From Vanessa cardui (Eukaryota; Arthropoda; Insecta; Lepidoptera; Nymphalidae), in NCBI RefSeq assembly GCF_905220365.1, contig NC_061131.1, positions 11,569,318-11,633,317 on the forward strand: a stretch of DNA of 64,000 nt, given 5' to 3'. Below, piece after piece: positions 48,452 through 59,276 of this stretch (positions are counted from its first letter, which is position 1; every line of letters starts with the position of its first letter). A program made the position numbers and the translations under genes. The notes beneath the pieces are model-generated. The model had not been told where the DNA came from. It did no database searches and saw only the letters and a list, made by a program, of their open reading frames with translations.

Positions 48452-48960
48452 AATTTAAATAAACTTTATTCAAATAGGCTTTTTCAAGCACTTTTGAATC
48501 GTCATTTTACAATTAAGCGAAGCTATCACAGGTTCGGAAAGTAGATTCTACCGAGAAGATCCGGCAAGAAGCTCAGTAAAAGTAAAGTTAAAGTAAAGTT
48601 ACAGCCTGTAAATTTCCCACTGCTGAGATAAGGCCTCCTCTTCCATTAAGGAGAGGGTTTGGAACGTATTCCACCACGCTGTTCCAATGCGGGTTGGTGG
48701 AATGCACATGTGGCAGAATTTCGATGAAATTAGACACATGCAGCTTTCCTCACGATGTTTTCCTTCACCGCCGAGCATGAGATGAATTATAAACACAATT
48801 AAGCACATATATATAGTGGTGCTTGCCTGGGTTTGAACCCGCAATCATCGGTTAAGATTCACGCGTTCTAACCACTGGGCCATCTCAGCTCATTAATCAA
48901 GAAGCTCAGTAGTTACTCATTTTCAACATTAAAAAAAACTGTCATGTTAGTTAAGCACAA
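48452..48960 (-). repeat. LINE 3' end, family G, split by a SINE-A
   Basis: On the minus strand: 'gttactgagcttcttgccgg' (split across the SINE), 'gaatctactttccgaacctg', 'aaaagtgcttgaaaaagcc' and 'tatttgaataaagtttattt'. Same family as 16.1 and 17.5 kb. The SINE at 48,579-48,897 lies inside, leaving left and right parts that join cleanly across a 14-bp duplication. Confidence 0.65.
48579..48897 (-). repeat. SINE-A, full length, with 14-bp target duplication
   Basis: The best-preserved copy. Head 'gagctgagatggcccagtgg' with B box 'cgggttcaaacccaggc', full body and 'cagcagtgggaaatttacag' then 'gctgtaactttactttaac'. CAAGAAGCTCAGTA occurs at 48,565-48,578 and again at 48,898-48,911, an exact target-site duplication inside the host LINE fragment. 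The 81-codon frame inside is incidental. Confidence 0.93.
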
Positions 48961-50347
48961 TTATATATGTATGTAATATATCCTTCCTGAAAGTCAACAA
49001 GTATAAACTCCACGATTTTTTATCATCGAATTAATTTAGCAATTATTCATAATGCTTTAGCATATCTCCAAGTATCAATTAAATTTCAAATATCTCGAAT
49101 TAGCGAGCTATGTAGTTTAGTACAGAAGGCATCGCAGGTAAGATTTAATCCCGTACAAAGTGGATGGTTAGATAAATTGTACAGCATCTGAGAGGAAGAC
49201 AGGTAATTGCCAGCTTAAATTAACCAGGGCTTAATAAAACTTCAGGGTCCAAGTACATAGAGACACTCAGCGACTCAGAGACTGTCTGACATAAATTAAA
49301 TTAAACTATGGTTTCACATATGGTATTGAGTAGATTAATTCGTTTATTTGATGGAAATCTACAGTATTATCGATATTTGAATGTTAAGAAATCTTGCAAA
49401 TATGTTTGTTTAACAAGAATATGTTTGTCTAATAAAGTTTAAATTTTATTTCTTATAAATAAAAAAAAAAATATCACATACCTGAACATTTTGTCTACCT
49501 TTACTTATGTATCTGAATACAAATGAAACAAAATGGTGCTTGTTGACAAGCATGGCGCTTGAAAACGATTGGACCGATTAATGTAGTTTATTATTTCTAT
49601 TCAACTGTGGAGAGTTTTTCTTAGATTGCTTTAGAACTAGAGTAACTTATTTTATCACATTGATTTTGGCAACGATTCGCTGAGTGAAATTGTATTTGAT
49701 CATACTTCATTAGTAGTTGCAGTAACATTGCTGGAAGACAAACACAAGCGCCAACGGTTTTAAGTATTGACAAACACCCATATTACCGTCGAAAGTACAC
49801 AAAACAAGGAATGTTGAGTGTCTCTATAAAATTTTATTGGCAATTAATCCATGGTTATCGTTTGATGTATGTTTGAGGTCGTCCATTTTGTGGAAATACG
49901 TCAAGACAGTCAAATCCAGAGGCCGTTCAAGAGGTCTTTGGTAGTTCTAAAATGCCCTTTATAACTTCGAGTGGTTGTACCGTCGACTATTTACCAAATT
50001 GATCGGATAGGTTCAAACATTATTCACAGATGAAAATAACAATTATATTTGTTTCAGAGTATGAAAACTGATTTTAAGGAAATCAACTTCAACATTGAAA
50101 ATGAAATTGCTGTCTTGATTTTGATTAATCAACAGATTGTACATCAGTGGACCTGAACCATTTGACTGTTCAACAAAATTTGTAGACTTGTTGGAATTAT
50201 CTGGATTTCCGCTTCCAAACTTCTATTTTTTTTAGAGATGTACCTATATTTTTTGTCATAAAAAATCTCTAGAACATTTCCGGTGCGACATGCATCCAAT
50301 GTAGTTTTTCACACACACAATTCACAATGTAATGTTTGAGTTAATAA
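48961..50347. other. A+T-rich DNA, no gene seen
   Basis: No supportable feature. Confidence 0.45.
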
Positions 50348-50535
50348 TCACACGAAGTCATTGAGTATTTGGAGCATTAATCTTAGTAATTCATGTTTCT
50401 CATTAGAGATTGAACGTTTTCGTCCCCAAAGAAAATAATAATTTCTTATCAAACAGTTATAATTAAGCATTTCTTGGTACTCGTTGTTATTTTGACATAG
50501 TTCTGTTGTTAAACAGTCCATCTCATCATAAGCAT
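50348..50535 (-). other. Unidentified protein-like open frame
   Basis: The minus-strand frame ending at 50,348 stays open for about 63 codons before reaching the Helitron-like element, with the readable part starting NAYDEMDCLTTELCQ and ending LMLQILNDFV. It is rich in charged and polar residues and looks protein-like. I recognise no family. The first 20 or so residues of the open frame come from the Helitron and are chance. Confidence 0.25.
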
Positions 50536-51041
50536 TACATAGTATAAAACAAAGTCGATGTCTGTCCCTAAGTATGCTTAGATGTTTAAAATTACGCAAT
50601 GGATTTTGATGTGGTTTTTTAAATATTAATAATTTTAAATAGTGATTCGAGAGGAAGGTTTTTGTATATAATTTAGAGATTCTCTATTATATTTAATATT
50701 TAGCATTGCACCGAATAAAACACCACTCCAAGACAGTTTATTAATTTGAACTTTCCAAAACTTTTTTTTTGTTCTTCTATGACACAATCACATTCACTTA
50801 ACTGCCATTTTTATGTTGACACTTCATCCGGCTCGAAAGACCATGAATAAAACACCATTCGTTCCCAAGACAAAGACAGTTTATTAATTTAAATTTTCAA
50901 ATTAATAAACTGCCTTTGTCCTTTCTCAATAACGATATCCTTTGTCAAAGGAGAGAAAATCAAACTTTTTGAACAACGACATCTATTGACAAATGCTTAA
51001 AAATTATACAGCACCCGTACGAAGCCGGGTCGGGTCGCTAG
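50536..51041 (+). mobile_element. Helitron-like non-autonomous element, copy H4
   Basis: Starts 'acatagtataaaacaaagtc', continues 'ccctaagtatgcttagatg' and 'caatggattttgatgtggt', and ends 'cagcacccgtacgaagccgg' then 'gtcgggtcgCTAG' followed by T. The 3' hairpin arms acccg/cgggt are visible. 506 bp, no RepHel coding. An internal ~130-bp spaced duplication ('gaataaaacaccaYtc' ... 'acagtttattaattt') and a near-palindrome occupy the second half. Confidence 0.7.
50869..50920. repeat. 22-bp near-perfect inverted repeat inside Helitron H4
   Basis: GACAAAGACAGTTTATTAAT(TT) at 50,869-50,890 and its reverse complement at 50,899-50,920 differ at a single base. The loop is 8 bp. Confidence 0.85.
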
Positions 51042-51829
51042 TTTACGTATAAGATATACATTTGCATCATTGTGACAACTCCTTTTTCAGATAACATGGG
51101 CGCTAAGACTCTAATCATTTTCTAAACAGATATCGTGTCAGTTAACGGTCACTGAGCAACTGTCACGTCGACACGCGATCCAAACAGCGCCACTTATAAC
51201 TTTCGATTCGCTTACTTAAAATATAGAATCTGCTTCACAAAGTATTAATGACGATATAAATCAACGTAATAATGACGATTGATGTGACATACGTACATTA
51301 GAAAGGCTTCACGATTATTATATATACTTAATACAATGAACTAGTCGTGGCCTACGTATAAGAATATAATAATAAAAGTGATATGTTGTAATAGACTAAG
51401 TAGTAATTAATATCGTATTTCCTAGTCTATTTATACGCAGGTATTTTTCAGTTGTATTTGTATGATTCCGTAAACAAGGCTCGTTATAACGTAATGCATG
51501 CCCACACAAATGTCACTGTCGTCGATATTAATCACATAATCCCTTGAATTGTTCAGTAATTCTTTTTACATAATATAATACCTTGTATTAATAGATAGAC
51601 TAGAATATGGTTATCGTTTTTAGACTATGTTGTTTCATTATCACTATTGGCAATGCGTGAATATTATTGGTTTGATTTTATAAAAACACCGTATTTCTTA
51701 AGTTTAGAAAAATATATATTTTTTTAGGGCAACAATCCTGTTGCCCTAAAAAAGTTTTTGTAATGGATTCCAAATCTTAACCATAACCTAATTATTTACA
51801 AAATGATATTAGTATATACTTATACGTAG
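51042..51829. other. A+T-rich DNA with one perfect hairpin
   Basis: At 51,720-51,753 TTTTTTAGGGCAACA is followed after ATCC by its exact reverse complement. No gene. Confidence 0.5.
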
Positions 51830-52120
51830 ATGGTGATGATAGGACTTAGTGAAAAATCGTTTCGGTACATACCCACTCGTCAGATGTTCTACCCCTAAAC
51901 AACTACAATATAATAACAAAATAGTAAACAACAATAGTATCGTTGTATTGAACAAGCGATAATAATCTTCTGTATGGAGTTACTAAAGTCCTTTTTTTAT
52001 TATGTAGATTGGTGGCTGCCATAGGATAATTAATATTCCCTACAGCGCCACTGACCTTTACAACTGGAACACAAGAATATTAAGTATTGCTGCTTGACTG
52101 AAGAATAAATAGTGAGTAGG
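51830..52120 (+). repeat. Family D, decayed
   Basis: Pieces in order: 'acccactcgtcagatgttct', 'gattggtggctgccatagga', 'taattaatattccctacagc'. An inverted piece resembling the family's 'ggaacacaagaatattaag' section lies at about 52,060. The copy appears rearranged. Confidence 0.4.
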
Positions 52121-53071
52121 TGGTAAATAATCCTTTGACCAAGTGAATTTGCAGATTTGTTCTTAAATCGATGCTCTACTTACGATAGGAACATGAAGTT
52201 AGTTTTAATGGAAAGGACTGTTAATGAGACGCAATGTTGGCATGCTGCCTGTCACTTTTACTCAAATGATTTTTTACTTTTCATAGTTTTATTCTATCTG
52301 TTTTATTTTTTAATTGAAAATGTCATTGACGACAAGTGTTTTTTACCATCAATGTTATTAAGAGTTTTAGACTTACTTAAGATTGTAATATTAATAAGTG
52401 AAATTAAGTAAGTATGTATATGTTTATTATATATTTCACGAGCTAACGATTTGTGTGCAGCACACTACATACATACACTGTTTTCACTGAAATCATAATT
52501 AAAGTTTTAATATAATGATATAAGTAAATTAATCATAGCTTACTGATTGAAATGAAAAATTAAAAAAAAAAAACACGAATGAATTCATAATATGCCTCCA
52601 CTGTTTTGTGGCCTCAGGGCCTCCAGTCCTTTAAATCCAATTCTCCTATATCAATAATTTACAAAATCGTAAAATATTGATCTCGTTCCGTCAAAGCTAT
52701 TGACTAAAGTGATCAAAGAAGTTTGATACGCGAGTTCGTTGCAAGTCTAGTATGAATTTATGCATAATCCTAATCCTGTTATGCATAAATTCAAATCGTT
52801 GTAATAATATTTATTTAACGATATCTCCTAGGAACACTTCGTCTTGTATTTAAGCAAATATAAACGTTAGATTTCAAAGCTTATCTTCAGATTTAAGTGT
52901 ATTCGTAAACACGTGTGATCTTATTTACGGATTCATATGAACGTTATGCTAAAATTTGTCTTATGAATAATAATTTGCTTAGATGTAATGTTGTTACTGT
53001 ATGTCATTAATTTAAGTTAGCTAATCAGAGTAATATATTTTAAATAAAAGAGTTTTTATTATAACCTACCG
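52121..53071. other. A+T-rich DNA, no gene seen
   Basis: An 84-codon frame at 52,157-52,411 is hydrophobic by chance T-richness. Not credible. Confidence 0.45.
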
Positions 53072-53553
53072 ACCCGACTTCGAAATGGTGCAATGCTGAT
53101 ACTATAGTAAATGTACTAAAGAATGTCTCACAACGAGTTTTTCAGTCACCATTATACAATACCTATGTCCCAGCGTTTTAAATGTGTTATATTTTCGAGA
53201 ATATTTATGTAATTTACATGCTGTAAATTGATCATATTGATCTATATTATATGCATTATGTATATAAGGTACTTAATAGGAAGAGAATTAATGCTGTGTG
53301 TTAAAAAGTGTAGGACTAAAATGGATAGTGTGGATTATTCCTAAGACATAGACATATAATTATTATAGTGGACTTTTTTGTGGACTTTTGTAAGGTGTAT
53401 AAAAATGTAGTACATTATTTTGACCTATTTCGTAGGGTTCAGAGAGCGTTTGCAATGAAAGCGCAAAGCGTCATCAAAATCATCGTGTAATTTTAAAGAT
53501 CTCAGCGTTCATAGAGACAGACAGCGGTAAGCGACTTTGTTATATACTATGTG
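53072..53553 (-). mobile_element. Helitron-like element, copy H5, minus strand
   Basis: On the minus strand it begins 'acatagtatataacaaagtc' and 'gcttaccgctgtctgtctct', and ends 'cagcattgcaccatttcgaa' then 'gtcgggtcggtagg'. The terminal CTAG is mutated. Non-coding. Confidence 0.55.
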
Positions 53554-55226
53554 ATGATAATGGAAAATATGTTTAAATATTTCTGCAAATTGTGCTTTAT
53601 TGTAGTTTGAATACTAGGAAAGAGTTCAGCTACGGGACCAAAGGCAATACAGACGTAGTTTCGCAGGCACGGGATTGTAAACATCGCCAACTTTCAAACT
53701 GTGTGAGTTGTTACTGAGAATTCTATGTTCATGTTCAAAAAATTTTAATATTAAATTTTCAAAGCAATGTACAAAATTATGAATAGTTTAAGCAAATTTT
53801 ATAGAGCGTATTTTTACGAAAGCGTGAATTAATCGTACACAAAGGATTACATAATAAATTATGTAAAAGCGTAGCTTTTTGTTTATTTTCAAAAATGGGT
53901 AGTTGGAAATTAATGCTTTTTAACCATTCTCTATTTCATAAATGCGCCGCCAACTTCGTATATCAGTTGATGAAGGTATTATGTCTCAAATTACTAAGAC
54001 CCTATAACATGTCCTGACTGACTGATTCATCATGGCTGAATTTAAACCATTAAAGTCATGACCTTGAAATTTCGTTTTATTCAAGATACATAAGGAAGAA
54101 ACCCCGTAAGGAAGAAATTTTGAAATTTCTACCCCTAGAAGGGTGAAGTAGGGTTTAAATGTTTGTATGGAAGTCCATCAAGTTAGAAGAAACATGAGAT
54201 TTTAATTTTGGAATACTAATTAAAAATGAGTAGAAACGTATTTAAGCGTTTCTGGATATTCTACCCCTAAGGGGGCGAATATCCAGAAACTTAAATTACT
54301 ACATTAATATATTCTTTAATTAATTGTACTAATTTAAGTTAGCAAAGCAACGGGCAAGTGTCAATTATTTTATGTTTATTTATTTTGTTCAATTTAATTT
54401 TACACACTTAAACGACCGCAATTTTTTTTGAATTTATAAGTATTTAGTATAGATTTTAGGTTGCGTTAATTGACCAAGTTAAACTAAACAGATTTAAATG
54501 CTATAATCGTATATATGAAATGAACCGAAATGAATCCGTGATACATTTTATTAATTGTATTGCGTGATTAAATGATATTTTACTCTGATTCTGGATAAAT
54601 GTTGTTTATGCAGAACTAGACTTTATTCGAAATAGAATAGAATTAAAAATCCATTGTATTTAATTAATCTACATAAGTCATATAGCTACAAAATATTGAC
54701 AAGTGAAAATATCTTTAACATTTTGCACATGATTTCGCTTTCATTTGTCACAAAATACAGATAAATAATAATAGGGATACGTACCGTGGTGTTAACTTAT
54801 TTAACACTTAGAAACAATATTTAAATCTTTGTAAAAAATATGCATTTATAGTAGTAGTATTAATAGTTTTATATTTTTCATTTTTGTGACTGGTAGTAAC
54901 TGGTAATGACAGTGGATCGTGTCATCCAGAGCAAGCTAGATAAAACAATTGCGAGTCGTATCTGCATAGCTTTTCAAATATGTGTCACGAACAGGAATTA
55001 ACTAACGACCTTGATGCAGATGCAGGTACGCTGTACGATTGCGCCAGACAGTCGCCTGATGATACTAAGAGTAAAATAAAAAATATTATTTATTCAGTGA
55101 CTCGACTATGTGGATGAGATCTTATTTTATAATAAAAATAATAACAATTTAATAAATGCCGCTGTATCATTCTAATTTTAATGATTCTGCTGTATTAATT
55201 GATATTTTTAATTATAACAGAATGTA
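53554..55226. other. A+T-rich DNA, no gene seen
   Basis: At 54,248-54,290 an imperfect palindrome has perfect 14-bp arms (GTTTCTGGATATTC and complement) around 'tacccctaagggggc'. Sequence around 54,090-54,180 with 'gaaatttctacccctagaag' looks like a dispersed repeat. No credible gene. Confidence 0.4.
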
Positions 55227-55272
55227 ATAAGAGTAACAGCCTGTAAATTTCCCACTGCTGAGCAAAGGCATC
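55227..55272 (-). repeat. SINE-A, 3' part of a copy split by the RTE element
   Basis: Minus-strand 'ctcagcagtgggaaattta' and 'caggctgttactctt' is the SINE tail. The copy resumes at 58,470. AGCAAAGGCATC at 55,261-55,272 is one of two target-duplication copies. Confidence 0.85.
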
Positions 55273-58200
55273 ATCATAATCATCATCAACAGTCTACTTT
55301 TGTCCACTGCTGGACATAGGCCTCTCCCAGTGCTCGCCACGGTGGTCTTTCTCCGGCTACTCGCATCCAGCTCCTGCCCTGCCGCCTTGCGTATATCGTC
55401 ACTTCACCGTGCCTGAGGACGTCCTACACTACGTTTGCCGAGACGCGGTCTCCACTCTAGAACACGTTTTCCCCAACGATTGTCGGTTCTACGACAAATA
55501 TGACCAGCCCACTGCCACTTCAGCTTACTAATCCGGTGGGCTATGTCGATGACTTTGGTTCTTTGACGGATCACCTCATTTCTGATGCGATCCCTCAAAG
55601 AAACGCCGAGCATAGCCCTTTCCATAGCACGCTGAGCGACTTTAAGCTGGTGGACCAGCCTTGTCGTGAGTGTCCACGTTTCGGCTCCGTATGTCATGAC
55701 GGGTAGGACGCACTGATTGAAGACTTTCGTCTTAAGGCACTGTGGGATCGACGATGTTAAGATTCGACGTAACTTCCCAAACGCTGCCCAACCCAGCTGA
55801 ATTCTTCTATTCACCTCGTCCTCAAGGTTGTTTCTACCTAATCGCAGAGTCTGCCCGAGGTAGACATATTTTTGAACAACTTCGAGGACGATACCGTGTA
55901 TCGTAGTCGGTTCCGGTAGAACATGTTCATTGAACCTTGGTTTTATCCAAGTTCATCCGTAGGCCGATACGCATAGAAGAATCAGCCAGCTCGTTCAGCA
56001 TTTGTTGTAGGTCCTGCAGCGTTTCTGCCACGATGACGATGTCGTCTGCGAATCTCAAGTGAGAGATGTATTCGCCATTGATGTTAATGCCACGTCCTTT
56101 CCAGTTCAGCGTCTTGAACATATCCTCCATTGCATTAGTGAACAATTTGGGGGAAATAACGTCCCCTTGTCTCACTCCTCGATGCAATGGTATGGGATTT
56201 GTTTGCTGATTCTGTACTCGGACGGACATGGTGGCAGCTTCGTAGAGACATCTCATCACTTGGATGTATCGCCAATCAACTTGGCAACGCTGCAGGGACT
56301 CCAGAACAGCCCATATTTCAACCGAGTCAAAGGCCTTCTCATAGCCCACGAATGCAAGACACAGGGGCCGATTATACTCATGGGACTTCTGTATAATCTG
56401 CCGCACTGTATGGATGTGGTCTATGGTGCCGTATCCGGTCCGAAACCCGGCCTTCTCCGGGGGTTGGAATTCGTCGAATCTTCGCGCAAGACGGTTCGTG
56501 ATCACTCTTGAAAACACAGCTTAAAGACGTGGCTCAGTAGGAATATGGGACGATAGTTCTTCAGCAGGGTTTTGTCTCCCTTTTTGAAGAACAGGACAAC
56601 CACACTCCTACTCCACGCCTCCGGAGCTCTCCCTTCGAAGAGGACAGAGTTAAAAAGCGTCTGAAGTTCCCTAAGTACCGGTTTACCTCCCGCTTTTAAT
56701 AGCTCTGTGGTAACGCCGTCCTCTCCAGGGGCATTTCCATTTTTAAGCTGTCCAAGAGCAGTCTCGTTTTCGCCAATACTGACTTCAGGCAGGTCTTCGG
56801 AGAAATGGCGTGTTAATGCAGCTCTAGGTTCCTCATTTTCGGGATCAGGTCGAGATGCATGCGATGCGTATAACCGGCCGTAGAAGTCCTCTACTTCCGA
56901 AAGTACTGCCGGCTTAGAAGAAACGACTTCTCCACTTGCTGTGGTCAACTTCGTCAGGTGGCTCCTTCCAAGAGATTGTACGAACACCTTAGACCCCCGA
57001 TTCTGCTCAGTAGCTCTTTCTATTGCAAGAGTATTGGAGCACCGGAGGTCGTGTCGTACGCGCCTGCTGATCTCTTGGTTTAATTGCCGTTTCTCTGACG
57101 AAGTGACAGGTGGGTTTTCACGTCGTTTCTTCATGAGCCCCAAAGTCTCTTCCGAAAGGTTCGACTTCCTGCCCTTACGCTGCATGCCACAATATCTCGT
57201 GCCTTCTTCCCTGAGAATTCGAACTACATTTTCGAGGTTCTGGTTTACGTCAGTTGTGGTTTCCACAGCAGCGAATCGGTTCTCCAGGATTGACTGGAAT
57301 GTTTCAGATCCCGCAATGGTTTGGAGCAGCTTCGATCGGAGCGTGGACTTCATCAGACGGGCGCGCTCGGCCTTAAAATTGATATTCAGAGAGCCTCGGA
57401 GGAGTCGGTGATCACTACCGGTATTGAACCTGTTAATCACTGAGACATCTCTGAATATATGCCTCTTGTCCGTCATTATGAAGTCGATCTCATTTTTTGC
57501 CACGTCCACTTCCTTTGCGGCTGCTTCTTGAAGAAGGAGTTCATCAAGAAGAGCCCCTCCCGTTCGAGGAAGTTGACAAGCATTTGCCCCCTATGGATTC
57601 CTGCTTCCAAATCCATGGGGTCCTACTACCGATTCGCTGCAGTTCTATACTCCCACTTTAGCGTTGAAGTCCCCCATGACAACGTTGTAGTGGGTTTTCG
57701 TGGTGAAGTGGAGGGCCCTCGATATGTCATCGAATAATTCTTCCACTTCATCGTCCGAGTGTGTCGAGGTCGGTGCGTACGATTGCACCACCTTGAGGCG
57801 GTACCTCTCGGTGAGCTTTATAAATAGGTACGCTACCCTGTTCGACACACTGGAGATTTCCACAACGTTGTCAACTAGGGACTTATTTACCAGAAACCCA
57901 ACGCCACCTTGGGATTGTTGGTCACCCTCTCGGAAGTACATTAGGTGGCCTGATTCGAGGGTTACGGTGTCCTCTCCCTCTCTACGGACTTCACATAGCC
58001 CTAATATGTGCCACCTAATTTTCCCAAGTTCTACCTCAAGTTGCGCTAGATGCGAGTTGAGCCGTAGCGTGCGTCCGTTGTACGTCGCAAGGGTGAATCG
58101 GTTATGGTGGCCTCCCGTAGCCCGGTGATTCTTAGCACCCCCCGTCCCGCCGTTACCATCGTCGCCACCATGACGAACTGGGGGCCGTGGCTTGCGTGTG

Positions 58201-58469
58201 TGCTGCATGTGGAGGTTGTGCCCATAATCGCCACGCTGGGCAGGCGGGTTGGCGATCGCAGGGCGTAGCTTCTCGCACCGGTGACGCTGCTGCCCGTCAC
58301 CGGCCTGTGGTATTTAGCTACGCCTATTATTTTGATGGTTATACCGCCATCAGTCGGTCGCCAGAACCTCGTTTGCTGGTCGGCAGGATGCACCACGGGC
58401 AGGTTAGATTGGCTTGGGGCACTAAGGTGTAGTTTGCGCCCCCTTACATCCCATTATATACATTACATC
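55273..58469 (-). mobile_element. RTE-clade LINE, full-length-sized, decayed
   Basis: 3.2 kb, the usual size of an RTE element, with one apurinic-type endonuclease/reverse-transcriptase polyprotein on the minus strand. The 3' UTR is only about 13 nt of TGATGAT-like repeat after the stop at 55,286-55,288. The 12-bp duplication AGCAAAGGCATC flanks it (55,261-55,272 and 58,470-58,481). Composition is far more G+C-rich than the surroundings. Several frame breaks make it inactive. Confidence 0.93.
55286..58208 (-). pseudogene. RTE endonuclease/reverse transcriptase, broken
   Basis: Segments in order from the right. Endonuclease (58,208-57,645): ATYNGRTL, GLCEVRR, the SYAPTSTHSD region and GDFNAKVG; its last motif SDHRLLRG lies in the next frame (57,509-56,502) after a break near 57,600. 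The latter also carries the RT entry motifs FKKGDKTLLKNYRP. A frame change near 56,510 leads to the RT core (56,517-55,927): GFRTGYGTIDHI, motif A reading AFVGYEKAFDS, motif B GVRQGDVISP, motif C FADD. In motif A the expected catalytic Asp (AFVDYEKAFDS in RTE proteins) is Gly. Another break near 55,930 leads to the C-terminal region (55,814-55,404: TYGAETW, GHICRR, GRPQAR), where a TGG-to-TGA type stop interrupts. The reading then continues as WMRVAGERPPWRALGEAYV then QQWTKVDC to the final stop. Confidence 0.9.
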
Positions 58470-58600
58470 AGCAAAGGCATCCACTACCTTTTAGGAGCAT
58501 ATTCCACCACGTCGTTCCAATGCGGGTGGGTGGATTCACATGCAAATTGTTTCATGCAATTTCGAGATGTTTTCTCCACTTAAAAGTTCAGTGGTTACTA
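58470..58600 (-). repeat. SINE-A, 5'-side part of the split copy
   Basis: Continues the SINE interrupted at 55,272: minus-strand 'gaaaacatctcgaaattgca', 'tgtgaatccacccacccgca' and 'ggaacgacgtggtggaatat', then the second target-duplication copy. The tRNA-like head is mostly lost; a piece of 'ccactgaa' head sequence remains near 58,592. Confidence 0.75.
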
Positions 58601-59180
58601 ATTATTATATTTTACATTTTTGAAAGCCGAGATTTTTAAAGCAGTGGATTTTAATGAAAGATATCAGAGATAAGAGATCCAGTCGGGCAATCACCACCGT
58701 ATTTTCTGCTTAATTTTTGTAAGAACTTACTTAAAATAATTAAGCAAATTAAAATCTCCGACTCAATCGAAAACGAAAATTTCGTAATGGAAACAGAGAA
58801 GGGGTTCCTTAACACTATGTAGCTATAATTTAGGAAATTCTATATTCAAATTGAAAAATGTAATTAAAAAAAGGTTTAAAAAAAAAGGATTAATTTAACT
58901 TTTTTCTCAGAAACGATATTGTTATGGTTGAACTCCGATATTCATATGTTTGTCATTTTCAATTTATTCGCAAACTTCCCGAGTTATTGACTTGTTTTCA
59001 ACAAGTTGGATAACTTCCATAATATCCCTGTGGAGTCTCAGCAGCACAATACGTATGAGATGTGCCTTCGAGTGGTTTTGCGTTAACTTTTTATGAGGAT
59101 ACAATTTTTAGATTCATCCCTGGGGAGCCTTTCATTCTTTGAAATTAAATTTATTTTGTTCTTTGCGTCAAATACATTTT
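58601..59180. other. A+T-rich DNA, no gene seen
   Basis: No supportable feature. Confidence 0.5.
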
Positions 59181-59272
59181 TGTTTAGGGCAAATCCGTCT
59201 GGGTAGATACCACTTAATAATCATAGTATATATTCTGTCTCCAAATAGCAGCAGTTAGTATTGGTGTGTTTT
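59181..59272 (+). repeat. Family D 5' part, fused to a LINE
   Basis: Reads 'gtttagggcaaatccgtctg', 'ggtagataccacttaataat', 'gcagcagttagtattggtgt' and then changes at about 59,272 to LINE RT coding. Family D does not resume after the LINE end at 60,268. Confidence 0.55.
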
Positions 59273-59276
59273 TCCT

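Noticed and set aside
48599..48844. Similar ~70-90-codon frames at 7.1, 33.4, 39.9 and 48.6 kb as a conserved small protein family
   Set aside because: They share the words 'MFIIHL' and 'CHMCIPPTRIGTA' only because they are translations of SINE-A copies; strand and frame follow the SINE.
51720..51753. Rho-independent terminator
   Set aside because: Hairpin plus T run is superficially right, but the window is insect nuclear DNA, where such terminators are not used.
55500..58583. Plus-strand frames across 55.5-58.6 kb
   Set aside because: They are antisense shadows of the minus-strand RTE polyprotein, which carries all recognisable motifs.
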